A stretch of DNA of 43,619 nucleotides from an uncultured Pirellulaceae bacterium (GTDB lineage: Bacteria; Planctomycetota; Planctomycetia; Pirellulales; Pirellulaceae). The DNA lies in contig CAKZVF010000018.1 of the NCBI GenBank assembly GCA_937921995.1, positions 1 to 43,619 of the forward strand. The letters are read 5' to 3'. Every line of letters starts with the position of its first letter. Within the stretch, counting starts at the first letter, position 1. Position numbers and translations under genes: made by a program. The notes below the pieces were generated by a model. The model was not told where the DNA came from and made no database searches. It saw nothing but the letters and a program-made list of their open reading frames with translations. Positions 1 through 8,104 of this stretch are shown here, piece by piece.

Positions 1-177
1 CAACACTGGCGGTGTCAGGCATTTGATTAACACCAGCACCCACAACAGATGGGAAATATGAGCGTTACGTCTCGACGTAAACGACGCGATTGGCCAAACC
101 ACTAACGCGACCATCGAGACTTGCACAATATGCCAAAAGAATAATTGACTAAAGCTATCCCAGGGAGCCCAACTCAT
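1..177 (-). CDS. BlaR1/MecR1-like M56 family membrane protein, N-terminal fragment
   Basis: The gene starts with ATG at 177 and runs off the left edge, so only 59 codons are visible. They encode a hydrophobic N-terminus with two membrane-like stretches and the segment LLWVLVLIKCLTPPVL, which resembles the first membrane hairpin of M56 peptidases. Its start overlaps the stop codon of the BlaI-type repressor gene as ATGA, so the two are translationally coupled. In BlaR1/MecR1 systems the M56 protein senses an envelope signal and leads to cleavage of the partner repressor. The zinc HExxH motif would lie outside the window, so peptidase activity cannot be checked here. The assignment rests on the partner gene and on this N-terminus. 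Confidence 0.72.
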   Translation of the reverse strand, partial: MSWAPWDSFSQLFFWHIVQVSMVALVVWPIASFTSRRNAHISHLLWVLVLIKCLTPPVL

Positions 178-566
178 GACTGATCCTTTCGTTCTTTGGC
201 GATACGCTTAACAAGTTTTTGAAGTTCGGCCAAGTCTTCCGCTGAGATGTCTCGTTCTTCGATTAAGTGTCGGACCAAGGGCATTGTTTCGCCCGCGAAT
301 AAACGACCGACCAGATCGTTAACGGTTTGCCGAATGACAGTTTTGGGTTTTGTGCGAGCCGAATAGACACGCACGCGGCCGTCAAGTTTCGACGTCGCGT
401 GCCCTTTGGCTTCTAAGCGTCTCAAATAGGTTTGGACCGTTGAGAAATCCATCGGTTCGTTGTCAGGGCAACCCTCGAAAACAGTTCGAACCGTCGCCGG
501 ACCGACCGTCCAGAGAATTCGAGCAATGTTAAGTTCGCCTTTTGAAAGTGCCGGACGGTCAACCAT
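174..566 (-). CDS. BlaI/MecI/CopY family transcriptional repressor
   Basis: A 130-residue protein of the usual BlaI/MecI length. The first ~75 residues form a winged helix: LSKGELNIARILW is helix 1, STVQTYLRRLEAKG is the recognition-helix region, and RVRVYSA is the wing. The C-terminal helices (AGETMPLVRHLIEE onward) would form the dimerisation domain. Such proteins bind TACA/TGTA palindromes in their own promoter and are inactivated by cleavage through an M56 membrane partner, which is encoded immediately downstream with an ATGA overlap. I chose ATG 566. A TTG at 596 in the same frame would add ten residues but lies against the operator-like repeats. Target genes beyond itself are unknown. 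Confidence 0.88.
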   Translation of the reverse strand: MVDRPALSKGELNIARILWTVGPATVRTVFEGCPDNEPMDFSTVQTYLRRLEAKGHATSKLDGRVRVYSARTKPKTVIRQTVNDLVGRLFAGETMPLVRHLIEERDISAEDLAELQKLVKRIAKERKDQS

Positions 567-596
567 CGCTTTGCCTGTTTGGATTGCTGGGTTCAA

Positions 597-636
597 GTAC
601 GAATGTACGTGAATGTTTTAAGCGTACAGTTGTACG
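597..636. promoter_or_regulatory. Candidate BlaI-type operators upstream of the repressor gene
   Basis: Two TACA/TGTA-like palindromes lie just upstream of the repressor gene. The better is CGTACAGTTGTACG at 623-636, symmetric except for its central two bases. The second is TACGAATGTA at 598-607, one base from TACA-N2-TGTA. BlaI and MecI bind this type of half site, so autoregulation is likely. No clear -35/-10 pair was identified. Confidence 0.6.
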
Positions 637-720
637 TAGTCAAGTCCGAGTTGATGTGTGCAAGCACCGTGGTTCTACCACCAGATCTTTGGGGTAGGCT
701 ACGCTGTATCCTAGGCGAGT

Positions 721-823
721 AACCGGACGGTTTGCGCCGGTACCGCTAAGTTTGGAAGCGGGACGGTTTTCGACGTGGCCGCTTACTTTGCGATCGTAGC
801 GGTAGGGCGCAAGCCCTCCGGTT
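721..823. repeat. Intergenic inverted repeat, family A
   Basis: The left arm (721-748, AACCGGACGGTTTGCGCCGG then TACCGCTA) and right arm (797-823, TAGCGGTAGGGCGCAAGCCC then TCCGGTT) are imperfect reverse complements, so the RNA would fold into a long hairpin. The same two arms recur at 32905-32983. This marks a dispersed palindromic element and not a gene-specific terminator. There is no transposase reading frame between the arms. Confidence 0.7.
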
Positions 824-856
824 ACGTCGCCAATGGTGGTCGCGTCAAAGTTTGGA

Positions 857-1639
857 CTACGGCCACTCCGGCGTGCGTTTCTCTAAAAACGCTGCGATGC
901 CTTCTTTGGCTGCGTCGGTCGTGCGGGCTGCGGCGGTGTTGGCGGCACCGATGGAAAGCTGCGTTAGCATCGCTTCGCCAATCGTTTCGTTGATCAGTTG
1001 CTTCGTCATTTGATGAGATTCGCGTGCACCGGCCGCGCAATCGGCGGCGATTTCGTTCGATCGCGCCCAGACAAAATCGTTGGGAACGACCTCGTGAAAT
1101 AGCCCACGTGACAGAGATTGCTGGGCCGTCAACGCGTTACCTGTCAGCATTAAACTGGCCGCGCACCCTGCCCCAAGGCGAAATGACAACAGAGGCAGCG
1201 TGAAACCGGCGCTCAATCCTCGACGCGACTCCGGAAATCCCACCGTTGCCGATTCTCCAGCGATCACGACGTCGGCAGCCAACATCAGCGCCGTTCCTAT
1301 GCCCATCACCGGTCCGTTGATCGCGGCGATGATGGGTTTGGGAAATCGCAGCATGGTCTCGATCAATGCCTTTAATTGCTGGCTCTGTTGATGCCAGGTT
1401 GCCATGCAGTCGGGCGTCTCGGATATCGCTTGGATCTCGGATAGATCCGTGCCGGCGCAGAACGTATCGCCGGCGCCCGTTAAAACAACCGCGCGAACGG
1501 AGCGCTCCTGCATGAAGTCGTCGAAGACTTGGGACAGTTGAGAGACAAGCTGGCTGTTGATCGCATTCCGCTTGTCTGGCCGATCAATAATGATCGTCCC
1601 CGAAGGAACGTCTTTCCGAATTTGAACAAAGGGTGTCAT
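857..1639 (-). CDS. Enoyl-CoA hydratase/isomerase (crotonase) family protein
   Basis: A 260-residue crotonase-fold protein acting on acyl-CoA thioesters. The oxyanion-hole regions are GDTFCAGTDLSEI and INGPVMGIGTAL. The first catalytic-type Glu is present in VGFPESRRG. The second Glu of true enoyl-CoA hydratases, normally just before the LTG turn, appears to be replaced (AASLMLTG), which suggests an isomerase or another crotonase activity; this rests on alignment by eye. The start is ATG 1639, because the 30 upstream residues look non-coding and TPFVQIRK matches the usual first strand. The gene is monocistronic and lies between two palindromic repeats, so its pathway cannot be inferred from neighbours. 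Confidence 0.85.
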   Translation of the reverse strand: MTPFVQIRKDVPSGTIIIDRPDKRNAINSQLVSQLSQVFDDFMQERSVRAVVLTGAGDTFCAGTDLSEIQAISETPDCMATWHQQSQQLKALIETMLRFPKPIIAAINGPVMGIGTALMLAADVVIAGESATVGFPESRRGLSAGFTLPLLSFRLGAGCAASLMLTGNALTAQQSLSRGLFHEVVPNDFVWARSNEIAADCAAGARESHQMTKQLINETIGEAMLTQLSIGAANTAAARTTDAAKEGIAAFLEKRTPEWP

Positions 1640-1718
1640 GGTTTCGATTGAGTTGGGGTGATTGGAGTTTGGGCAAAAAGCGAAATTTATATTGTAACCG
1701 ATCGTTGCAGATCGTCCC

Positions 1719-1816
1719 TTGAGCGGCAAGGCGCTAGCCGCTGGTTCGTCGTGATACCTTTTCCCGATGTCTTTGCTGTTCGCTCGGCTACCCGCGGCTA
1801 GCGCCTTGCGGCTCAG
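1719..1816. repeat. Intergenic inverted repeat, family B
   Basis: The arms are TTGAGCGGCAAGGCGCTAGC (from 1719) and GCGGCTAGCGCCTTGCGGCT (from 1794), near-perfect reverse complements of about 23 bp separated by some 50 bp. Related arms occur at 31759-31840 and, degenerate, at 41812-41928. It behaves as a dispersed palindromic repeat with no coding capacity. Confidence 0.7.
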
Positions 1817-1852
1817 GTGGTTAAAGAAAGTCCATGGGCGTTAGATACCGGT

Positions 1853-2866
1853 TCAACCTTGCAGATGTTTCCAGTATCGCTCGGGGTGGTCCAAGATTCC
1901 TTGGGTCAGCAGAAAATGATCGCTCTGCCGGTAGTCAATCGTTTCAAGGGAAGGCGAGTCCAAATTGATCACCGTCGCGCCGGGAAACGTCATCAAAATG
2001 GGCGAATGTGTGGCGATGATGAACTGACTGTTCCCATTTTTTAGGCGATCCAACATCAACGCCATCAGCGTCAATTGACGTTTGGGAGACAGCGCTGATT
2101 CGGGTTCATCAAGCAAGAACAAGCCGTGGGTTAATCGGCTGTCCATTAGTTGCAAAAACGATTCACCATGCGATCGTGTGTGAAGTGACTTTCCTCCATA
2201 TCGCATGTAGGGATCATCCTCAAAATCTTCATCGCGTTTTCGCGCATCTAATAGGCTGGCGAACTGAGCGTAGTACTCGGCGCGAAAGAAAAATCCGTCG
2301 CGCGGACGTTTGCGGAAATGGGGGTACAGCGCCTGCGCCAAAAGGCTTTCTTTTTCGGGACCGAATTGGTCCGTCAGATCGTTCCTGCCTCCACCCCAAA
2401 CCGGGAATCCGCTCAGCCCCGCGATGGCTTCGAGCAACGTTGATTTTCCGCTGCCGTTTTCGCCGACGAAAAAAGTTACCGCGTTAGGAAATTGAAGATC
2501 AAGTTCTTCGATCCAAGGGAAGTTGAAAGGAAACCGCGCTCGTCGCGGAAGCTTCAATTGTTCCTGTGGCTGAGCACCAAGTTCTGCAACGGTCTGCTCA
2601 GGTTGAACCTCTTGATCATCTTCATCGGGGGGCGGATCTTCCGTTGGCTGGTTCTCTAACGGCGTCAGCAGCGAATTGAGAAAATCGTCGTCTGACATCA
2701 TCGCCGAAAGTTTTGGGGCTGGCGTTGGCTCGGGTTCAGGGGTTGCCGGCTCTGGAGCGGAAGCGGTTGTCTTGAGGGCTGATTCGCAGCTGCTAAAATC
2801 AAAATCATCTTTGACAAAAACGCCATGCAAAAATGGAGGCGGCGCGTCAGGTTCAAAACTCTTCAT
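1853..2866 (-). CDS. AAA/ABC-type ATPase with Pro/Glu-rich N-terminal insertion
   Basis: A 337-residue soluble ATPase. It has Walker A GENGSGKST at 135-143, an ABC-like signature SHGES near 232-236, Walker B LFLLDEPE at 249-256 and an H-loop ATHSP at 285-289. There are no membrane segments, so it is not a transporter subunit by itself. It resembles single-gene predicted ATPases of the AAA_21 type. An acidic, Pro-rich stretch at about residues 36-100 (many EP, TP and DD repeats) sits between the short N-terminal strand and the start of the ATPase fold; family members usually lack it. It is probably a disordered insertion. No neighbouring gene suggests a substrate. Confidence 0.82.
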   Translation of the reverse strand: MKSFEPDAPPPFLHGVFVKDDFDFSSCESALKTTASAPEPATPEPEPTPAPKLSAMMSDDDFLNSLLTPLENQPTEDPPPDEDDQEVQPEQTVAELGAQPQEQLKLPRRARFPFNFPWIEELDLQFPNAVTFFVGENGSGKSTLLEAIAGLSGFPVWGGGRNDLTDQFGPEKESLLAQALYPHFRKRPRDGFFFRAEYYAQFASLLDARKRDEDFEDDPYMRYGGKSLHTRSHGESFLQLMDSRLTHGLFLLDEPESALSPKRQLTLMALMLDRLKNGNSQFIIATHSPILMTFPGATVINLDSPSLETIDYRQSDHFLLTQGILDHPERYWKHLQG

Positions 2867-3049
2867 GAAATTGCCGGCCGTTAATTATCGCGGGGATAGG
2901 GAAGTGATTTCGCCCTGTAATTATGGGGAGTTTCACCAAAAGTGGAAGTTCTTTGGCAAGAATGAAGGCGTGCTGCCGAATTGTAATCTACGGTTCGCAT
3001 AGGTGTGTAAGTTGTGGCGTCTGGGTTTATATAACCGGGAGAAAGAACC

Positions 3050-4507
3050 TTGGGACGAAGAAATCGAGAAGACAAGCGGGGCGGAATCGTCATCGGGGCA
3101 GGCCTCGTTTTGCTGGCTTTGACGGTGCTGTGGAAGAACGAAACCCGGTACGACTACTACCGCGCTGCCAGCAGAACGACCGAGATCACGTCGTTTGACG
3201 ATGCGACCGAACAGCAATTGATCTCTTACACCGGGGCGATGGATCAACGCCTGACCTTGCCAGGCAAGTACATTGAATCCTTCACCGGGTATTTGACCGT
3301 TCGCCGGTCGGCCGAGATCTATTGCTGGGATGAAGACAAAGACGACGATGGGCATACGACCTGGAGTCGAAAATGGATGACTCGCGTTGAAAGTAATTCG
3401 CGCAATCGCGGGTTAAAGCAACAGTTGTCGTCGGGAGATCTCAATCCGCCCAGCTATCGCCTTAACGACTTTGAGGTAGATTCAGCAAAAATTGAATTTG
3501 TTGACGCCTTTGATTCAATCTCACCAGTCGGGGCAAAGACAGCGCTCCCCGTTTGTCAAAGACTGACCCGAGAGGGAGATTATTTGATGCTCCGCAAGAA
3601 CAACGGACGTCAGTTGGGCGATGAACGTATTTCCTTTTCCGGTCTGCGCGTGCCCGATCAGGCGACTTGGTTTGGAAAATATAGTGCTGGAAAGGGAGTG
3701 CCCCACGATGAAAATCAACGGGACGGGTTCATCAACCAGATTATTCAGGACAGCGAAGTCTTGCATCATCTGGTTTTTGGCGATCGCACCACCGCGCTCG
3801 CGACCACTCGGCAATACCTTTCACGCCTGAAATGGATTGTCCGGTCGGCGGGAACCTTTGCAACGTATCTTGGATTTCAGTTCATCTTTTCGTCGATCGT
3901 CAGTTTTGTCTACGGTGTGCCGGGGATCGGTTGGTTGGCTGAAAAGGGGGCTTTTGTTCTGGCAATTCTTTGTGCGGTGCCGTTAGCCTTGATCACGATT
4001 GCTTGTGGCTACCTCTTTGGGCATCTGTACTTACTGTTATTTTTGCTGGCGGCGCTGGTGGCGTTGGGAGCATTTCTAATCGGTTCACGCAACAAGAGTA
4101 AACGCGTTACCAAACGGGTTCGCAAGACATTGGAAAAGGAACACGGCCGTCCTCTCGATTTCAACGACATCAAGGAAATGGAGTTTGCGGAACTGGCTCA
4201 TTTAGCGCTGGCCAATTCCGATGTCGCCGAGGGAGAACTGGAATTTCTATACAAGTGGGGCAAGCAAAACGGTTGGAAGAAAGACAAAGTCGATGATCTC
4301 TTGAAAGAGGTACGGCGCGTTGGCGATATTCCTGCCGCGGAACACCCTTCGGACTGGCATTTAAATCAGTTGATTCAGTTGGCGTTGGCCGACGGTAATC
4401 TTTCGCCGTATGAGATGCGAACCATTCGCAGCGCCGCCAAGAAAGCCGGTTTTGATCGACAGACCGTTGACGACCTGATGGTAAAGGTACAGCAGTCGGT
4501 TGCTTGA
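3050..4507 (+). CDS. TMEM43-like membrane protein with C-terminal TerB-like domain
   Basis: A 485-residue protein. Residues 12-28 form one membrane segment, followed by a large soluble region with the TMEM43-type motif SAEIYCWDEDKDDD. Several hydrophobic segments follow at about 275-350. The C-terminal ~120 residues are helical and contain two TerB-like half repeats (LAHLALANSDVAEGELEFLY and LIQLALADGNLSPYEM). TMEM43 proteins sit in intracellular or inner membranes and their bacterial role is unknown. The TerB domain, from tellurite/stress gene clusters, is acidic and may bind metal. The start is TTG 3050, preceded at good spacing by GGGAGAAAG. No ter genes adjoin it; the only other ter-like domain in the window is at 28.5-30.7 kb. 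Confidence 0.7.
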   Translation: MGRRNREDKRGGIVIGAGLVLLALTVLWKNETRYDYYRAASRTTEITSFDDATEQQLISYTGAMDQRLTLPGKYIESFTGYLTVRRSAEIYCWDEDKDDDGHTTWSRKWMTRVESNSRNRGLKQQLSSGDLNPPSYRLNDFEVDSAKIEFVDAFDSISPVGAKTALPVCQRLTREGDYLMLRKNNGRQLGDERISFSGLRVPDQATWFGKYSAGKGVPHDENQRDGFINQIIQDSEVLHHLVFGDRTTALATTRQYLSRLKWIVRSAGTFATYLGFQFIFSSIVSFVYGVPGIGWLAEKGAFVLAILCAVPLALITIACGYLFGHLYLLLFLLAALVALGAFLIGSRNKSKRVTKRVRKTLEKEHGRPLDFNDIKEMEFAELAHLALANSDVAEGELEFLYKWGKQNGWKKDKVDDLLKEVRRVGDIPAAEHPSDWHLNQLIQLALADGNLSPYEMRTIRSAAKKAGFDRQTVDDLMVKVQQSVA

Positions 4508-4526
4508 CTTCGGGCCGTATGCTGGC

Positions 4527-5249
4527 CTATACGCAAAAGAAATGCTTCCACTGGTATCCATCGGGTAGATCCCGTGTCCCGCAAAATTCCAAATGTAGAA
4601 TCCGGCGGTGCAGTTGTCTGTCAGGATCGGTGTGGCCGCTGCCGTGAGCGATCATGGGAACCATCGCCAGCGCGTCGCCTCGGTTGACCAAAACTTTTAC
4701 CGGATCTTTCTCGTAAGCGGTGACTGTTTTTCCTGAAAGATGAGATCCGGGGATCACTTGCAACGGACCGTTGGCGGTGGTGACTTCATCCAAGTGAATC
4801 CGCAACGTTAACATGTTCTTGAGGATCTCCTCGGAAGCTTCAACGTGATCGACGCCCGATTTACGCGTCGGTTTTGAAAAATGCTCTGTCGGCAGGCTGT
4901 TGTCTTGGACGGCGATCGTCAGATCTTTGTGAAAGGGCAGCGTCCACGATCGGTCGGAGGGTTTGTCGAAGTACAGCACGCGTACCAAACCGCAATCATC
5001 GCCAATGGCTTTTTTGAGATGATCAACAAGCCCCGTTGATTGGACAAGTGGAATTAGGTTGTCTAAATGATCGATCAGATTCCGAGCTGCGTAGACCGTA
5101 CCTTTGGAAGACCGAATAGAACCTTGATTGGTTTGCGAGGCGGTTTCGATCTGTGTTAGTAATTGGTCGCACTGCTCATCGTTTAGCGCGCCTTCGATGA
5201 TGTAATAGCCATCGGACGAAAGTGCATTGGGGCTCGATAATCTATTCAT
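4527..5249 (-). CDS. Phytanoyl-CoA dioxygenase (PhyH) family protein
   Basis: A 240-residue protein with the double-stranded beta-helix features of Fe(II)/2-oxoglutarate oxygenases. The HxD motif is H107-K-D109 in LPFHKD. The distal His is probably H202 in MIAHGSGH, followed by the 2-oxoglutarate-binding Arg at 215-216 (LHRRILHLEF). GPLQVIPGSH is the typical PhyH strand before the core. The substrate cannot be read from the sequence; bacterial members hydroxylate varied small molecules. It converges with the TMEM43-like gene, leaving only 19 bp between stop codons. A 104-bp inverted-repeat element lies upstream. Confidence 0.85.
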   Translation of the reverse strand: MNRLSSPNALSSDGYYIIEGALNDEQCDQLLTQIETASQTNQGSIRSSKGTVYAARNLIDHLDNLIPLVQSTGLVDHLKKAIGDDCGLVRVLYFDKPSDRSWTLPFHKDLTIAVQDNSLPTEHFSKPTRKSGVDHVEASEEILKNMLTLRIHLDEVTTANGPLQVIPGSHLSGKTVTAYEKDPVKVLVNRGDALAMVPMIAHGSGHTDPDRQLHRRILHLEFCGTRDLPDGYQWKHFFCV

Positions 5250-5299
5250 AGAGACGCGCGTAAGTAAACGGTTGAATCGGGGGGAGATTTAAGGTTTGA

Positions 5300-5403
5300 G
5301 GTAGTGGATGAGGCAACGAGTCCGGCCCCTCCTTGACCGTTTGATTCAGCCTTGAGGGTATCGTTTAATGCCGCTGCAGGATTCGTGGCCTCATCCACTA
5401 CCG
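5300..5403. repeat. MITE-like inverted repeat element in the 5250-5566 gap
   Basis: The arms GGTAGTGGATGAGGC (5300-5314) and GCCTCATCCACTACC (5389-5403) are perfect 15-bp reverse complements. Weaker pairing extends inward (AACGAGTCC against GGATTCGTG). The element is 104 bp with no open frame. It fills most of the gap between the PhyH gene and the small plus-strand gene. The form fits a short non-autonomous palindromic element. Confidence 0.65.
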
Positions 5404-5566
5404 AAAATAAAGATGTAACGCTGCCATCCTCACATTTCCCGCAAGAATTGATCACATTTTGACATTTTTCTTGGGAAGCTAATAGGTGACTGCGTGCAAG
5501 AGGCATGTGTAAAAGACCCCGAAAACCAAACGAACGTGGCGTGCTGGAATTTGCTATAATCTTGAT

Positions 5567-5827
5567 ATGGCGAACAATGCTTACACCACCGATACCACGC
5601 CCGAGGCACAACAGGTCCAGCTGGAGCTGTGGAAGTCAATGACAGGGCAGCAGCGCGTTGAAAAAGCTCTGGCATTGTCACAGCAAATTCGATCTATGGC
5701 CTTCGCTGCGATTGCCAGACGGCATCCCGATTTCGACGCAGCGCAAGTTCAACTGAAATTTATTGAACTAACCTACGGCCGGGAACTGGCAGCTGATTTT
5801 GAATGCTGGGCAAAGGAGCAGAATTGA
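5567..5827 (+). CDS. Small conserved-looking hypothetical protein
   Basis: An 86-residue, mostly helical protein with no signal peptide or membrane segment. The core contains QRVEKALALSQQIRSMAF, followed by RRHPDFDAAQVQLKFIELTY. I recall this arrangement from small uncharacterised proteins of planctomycetes and cyanobacteria, but I cannot name a function. Plus-strand signals are weak: the ATG lies 4 bp after TTGATA and there is no Shine-Dalgarno site. It converges with the TIM-barrel gene, 41 bp apart. A toxin-antitoxin role is possible for such small proteins, but no partner gene is visible. Confidence 0.7.
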   Translation: MANNAYTTDTTPEAQQVQLELWKSMTGQQRVEKALALSQQIRSMAFAAIARRHPDFDAAQVQLKFIELTYGRELAADFECWAKEQN

Positions 5828-5868
5828 ACCAGCCCGCATTACTCGCAGGCTGGCATTGCCCGACTGTC

Positions 5869-6909
5869 CTACGCTCCCATCGCGTCTTCGAAGGAACCTT
5901 CTTGGACCGGGAAGCACAGGTTGTCCCGCACATAGGCGATTCCGTCGGCGCTGGTCGCGTCGCCATCGCGGTAGTTACTTTCGGCTTCGACGACCAATGG
6001 CGCTGAATCGGTGCCCATGACGCTGCAGTAGCGTTGAGCGTAACCGAGTTTCATCATGACTTCGACGTAACGTGTCATGTTCAAATCGCCGGTTGCCAGA
6101 TCGGTGAATTGCATCGCGCGATTATGCCAGTTGCCGTCCATTTTGCGGAGAGGAACACCGTTGTGGATGGTGAAATTCTTCACGTGGCAGCCGTAGATTC
6201 GATCGCCCACTTTCGTGAAACGCGTCTCCCAGTCCTCGCCCTCCCAACAGTGCGAAGGATCTGCGTTGACGCCGAGACACTTATCCCCGTCGCAGATATC
6301 GACCAACATGTTGAATTCATCGGCGCACATCGCTCCGGTTCCCGGGTGAATCTCGTGGGCCAGAATCATGCCCAGCGAATTGGCGTGGTCACGCAGCTTT
6401 TGCGTCTTGGTGACAAAACGCTCTTGGCCTTCTTTCATCAAATCGAAATCGCCACCGGCCCAGAAACCCCACGGATAACCCGTTGCCATTTCCCAGCCAA
6501 ACGCCACACCCCAGAACATAGGCAGGATTTTGATGTTCAGTTCGGCCATAAGATCCATCAACCGGATGCAATAGTCTTCGTAGAATGCTTCGAGTGCATC
6601 GGGCGATTTCCCGGCTTGGGCTCCGTGAATAAATGGGTTGCCACTTTTGGTGCCCGTCCAAACACTGGTGTGCAGCCAAAACGGGCAGTGACCCGAGATG
6701 CCGTCCATCTTCAAACCGTTTTTCTCGAACGCCGATTTGATCTCGTCAGCGGACTTAAATTTCGTACCGTCCTCGGAGGCGTCGAGCATATAGTTCGAGG
6801 GTTGGGCTCCGCTGGCACCAGATGCTTTGGCGAATGCGAGAAAATCATCGAGTCCCTTAGGACCGTGTTGAGCACCTTCGATGCTGGAGTGGAAAATCGA
6901 CTTTGGCAT
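5869..6909 (-). CDS. Sugar phosphate isomerase/epimerase-like TIM-barrel protein (AP endonuclease 2 family)
   Basis: A 346-residue cytosolic TIM barrel of the xylose-isomerase-like superfamily. Metal-ligand positions can be followed along the barrel: Glu in LAHEIHPG, Asp/His in VNADPSHCWEGED, His in YGCHVKN and a late Glu in VVEAES. These match the four-ligand site that carries one or two divalent metals. Such proteins isomerise or epimerise sugars or inositol derivatives, and planctomycetes encode many with unknown substrates. ATG 6909 fits the first strand, KSIFHSS. The gene stands alone, so the substrate cannot be inferred. Confidence 0.85.
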   Translation of the reverse strand: MPKSIFHSSIEGAQHGPKGLDDFLAFAKASGASGAQPSNYMLDASEDGTKFKSADEIKSAFEKNGLKMDGISGHCPFWLHTSVWTGTKSGNPFIHGAQAGKSPDALEAFYEDYCIRLMDLMAELNIKILPMFWGVAFGWEMATGYPWGFWAGGDFDLMKEGQERFVTKTQKLRDHANSLGMILAHEIHPGTGAMCADEFNMLVDICDGDKCLGVNADPSHCWEGEDWETRFTKVGDRIYGCHVKNFTIHNGVPLRKMDGNWHNRAMQFTDLATGDLNMTRYVEVMMKLGYAQRYCSVMGTDSAPLVVEAESNYRDGDATSADGIAYVRDNLCFPVQEGSFEDAMGA

Positions 6910-7099
6910 GGCTTACTTCCGAAGCGTTCGCGAGTGTTCTTGAACGTCAAATGGGTAGGGAACGGTAAAGGAATACTGGTCAATCAAATCTAAGTGGACC
7001 ATTTTGGTCGTTCACTTATCTCAACGCAACTGTTTTGCTTGGGGAACTTCCCAGATCGGGCAAATTCATTGAACAAGTATTCCATTTGGAAAATGATAC

Positions 7100-8104
7100 T
7101 TATTGAATGATAAACACACGCGGTGGAAAACAGAATACGGGGATCAGCAACGAAGCCAGCCCGATCGTCCATCGGAACCAGCCCAGCGGCACCGTGTCAT
7201 CGCGTGTTGGTGGGTGATTGGTGCCTACCAGCAGCAGTAAGATCACCATCAGGATCATCATCATCGTTTGGTAGTAGACCATAAACGCGATCGCAAAAAC
7301 CATTGTTACCTTGGCAACGGTGTGGGCCGATTTTCCAAACAGCGTATAAGTCACATGGCCACCATCAAGCTGCCCCACCGGCATCATATTAAGCCCCGTG
7401 ATCAGCATCCCAACCCAACCGGCGACGAACATCGGGTTCAGCTGGCTGATCCAGACGACCGAATCTTTCTTATAGCCCGGCACCTGCCATAGCTCGGCAA
7501 ACCACTGCAGCAGCCAAGGCAATCGGAACCCCAACCCTCCCAGTTCCGGCGTCGTCAGGTCAAGCTGCCCCACGCCGTAATAAGAGATCGGCACCGCAGC
7601 GACCAGACCTGCGATCGGGCCGGCCAGTCCGATGTCAAAAATCTGTTTGCGATTGGCGGCGTACCCGTGCATGGCGATGACCGCCCCCATGGTGCCAATG
7701 GGATTGATCGGCAGCGGCAGGAAAAAAGGGTAGGACGCGGGGACTTTATAGATCAGCGTCGCCACAAAATGTCCCATCTCGTGCAAGAAGATGATCAGAA
7801 TGACACAGAACATATAGGCCAGCCCAATGTCCCAGTTCGTCAGGATCAGCTTCCGCACGCCTAACAGACTCTGTTGATCAAATGGGGCTGAGTAAAACAG
7901 CGTTTTATAAACGGCGTTGGCGGCCGGGGCTAACGGGACGATCGGCGACCATTTCGAAACACCAACCCAAAACGTGGACGCGCAAGTGGCAAGAAACAGC
8001 GCCAACGGCAACAACGTCTTCCGCTGGCCTGAATTGGCGTACATCGGTTCGGGGGATTCCCAGCCTTGGGGCGGTTGGGGGCGTTGGTAGTTGGGCTGGT
8101 CCAA
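7100..8104 (-). CDS. Site-2 protease family (M50) membrane metalloprotease
   Basis: A 334-residue polytopic membrane protein. The zinc motif HEMGH is at 108-112 inside a hydrophobic helix, and the second motif NMMPVGQLDGGH ends at 250 with the third ligand Asp247. A GxAGP-type membrane segment (GLAGPIAGLV) lies between them. A 30-residue Pro/Gln-rich cytosolic N-terminus precedes the first helix. Site-2 proteases cut membrane-embedded substrates such as anti-sigma factors. No sigma or anti-sigma gene adjoins it, so the substrate is unknown. It has no PDZ domain, unlike RseP, and resembles the short sporulation/planctomycete subgroup. Confidence 0.88.
   Translation of the reverse strand: MDQPNYQRPQPPQGWESPEPMYANSGQRKTLLPLALFLATCASTFWVGVSKWSPIVPLAPAANAVYKTLFYSAPFDQQSLLGVRKLILTNWDIGLAYMFCVILIIFLHEMGHFVATLIYKVPASYPFFLPLPINPIGTMGAVIAMHGYAANRKQIFDIGLAGPIAGLVAAVPISYYGVGQLDLTTPELGGLGFRLPWLLQWFAELWQVPGYKKDSVVWISQLNPMFVAGWVGMLITGLNMMPVGQLDGGHVTYTLFGKSAHTVAKVTMVFAIAFMVYYQTMMMILMVILLLLVGTNHPPTRDDTVPLGWFRWTIGLASLLIPVFCFPPRVFIIQ

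Noticed and set aside
6034-6993. 319-codon plus-strand frame
   Set aside because: Antisense to the TIM-barrel gene at 5869-6909. Its composition (many His, Arg, Val and Phe in mirrored codon usage) fits a shadow frame, and no family is recognisable.
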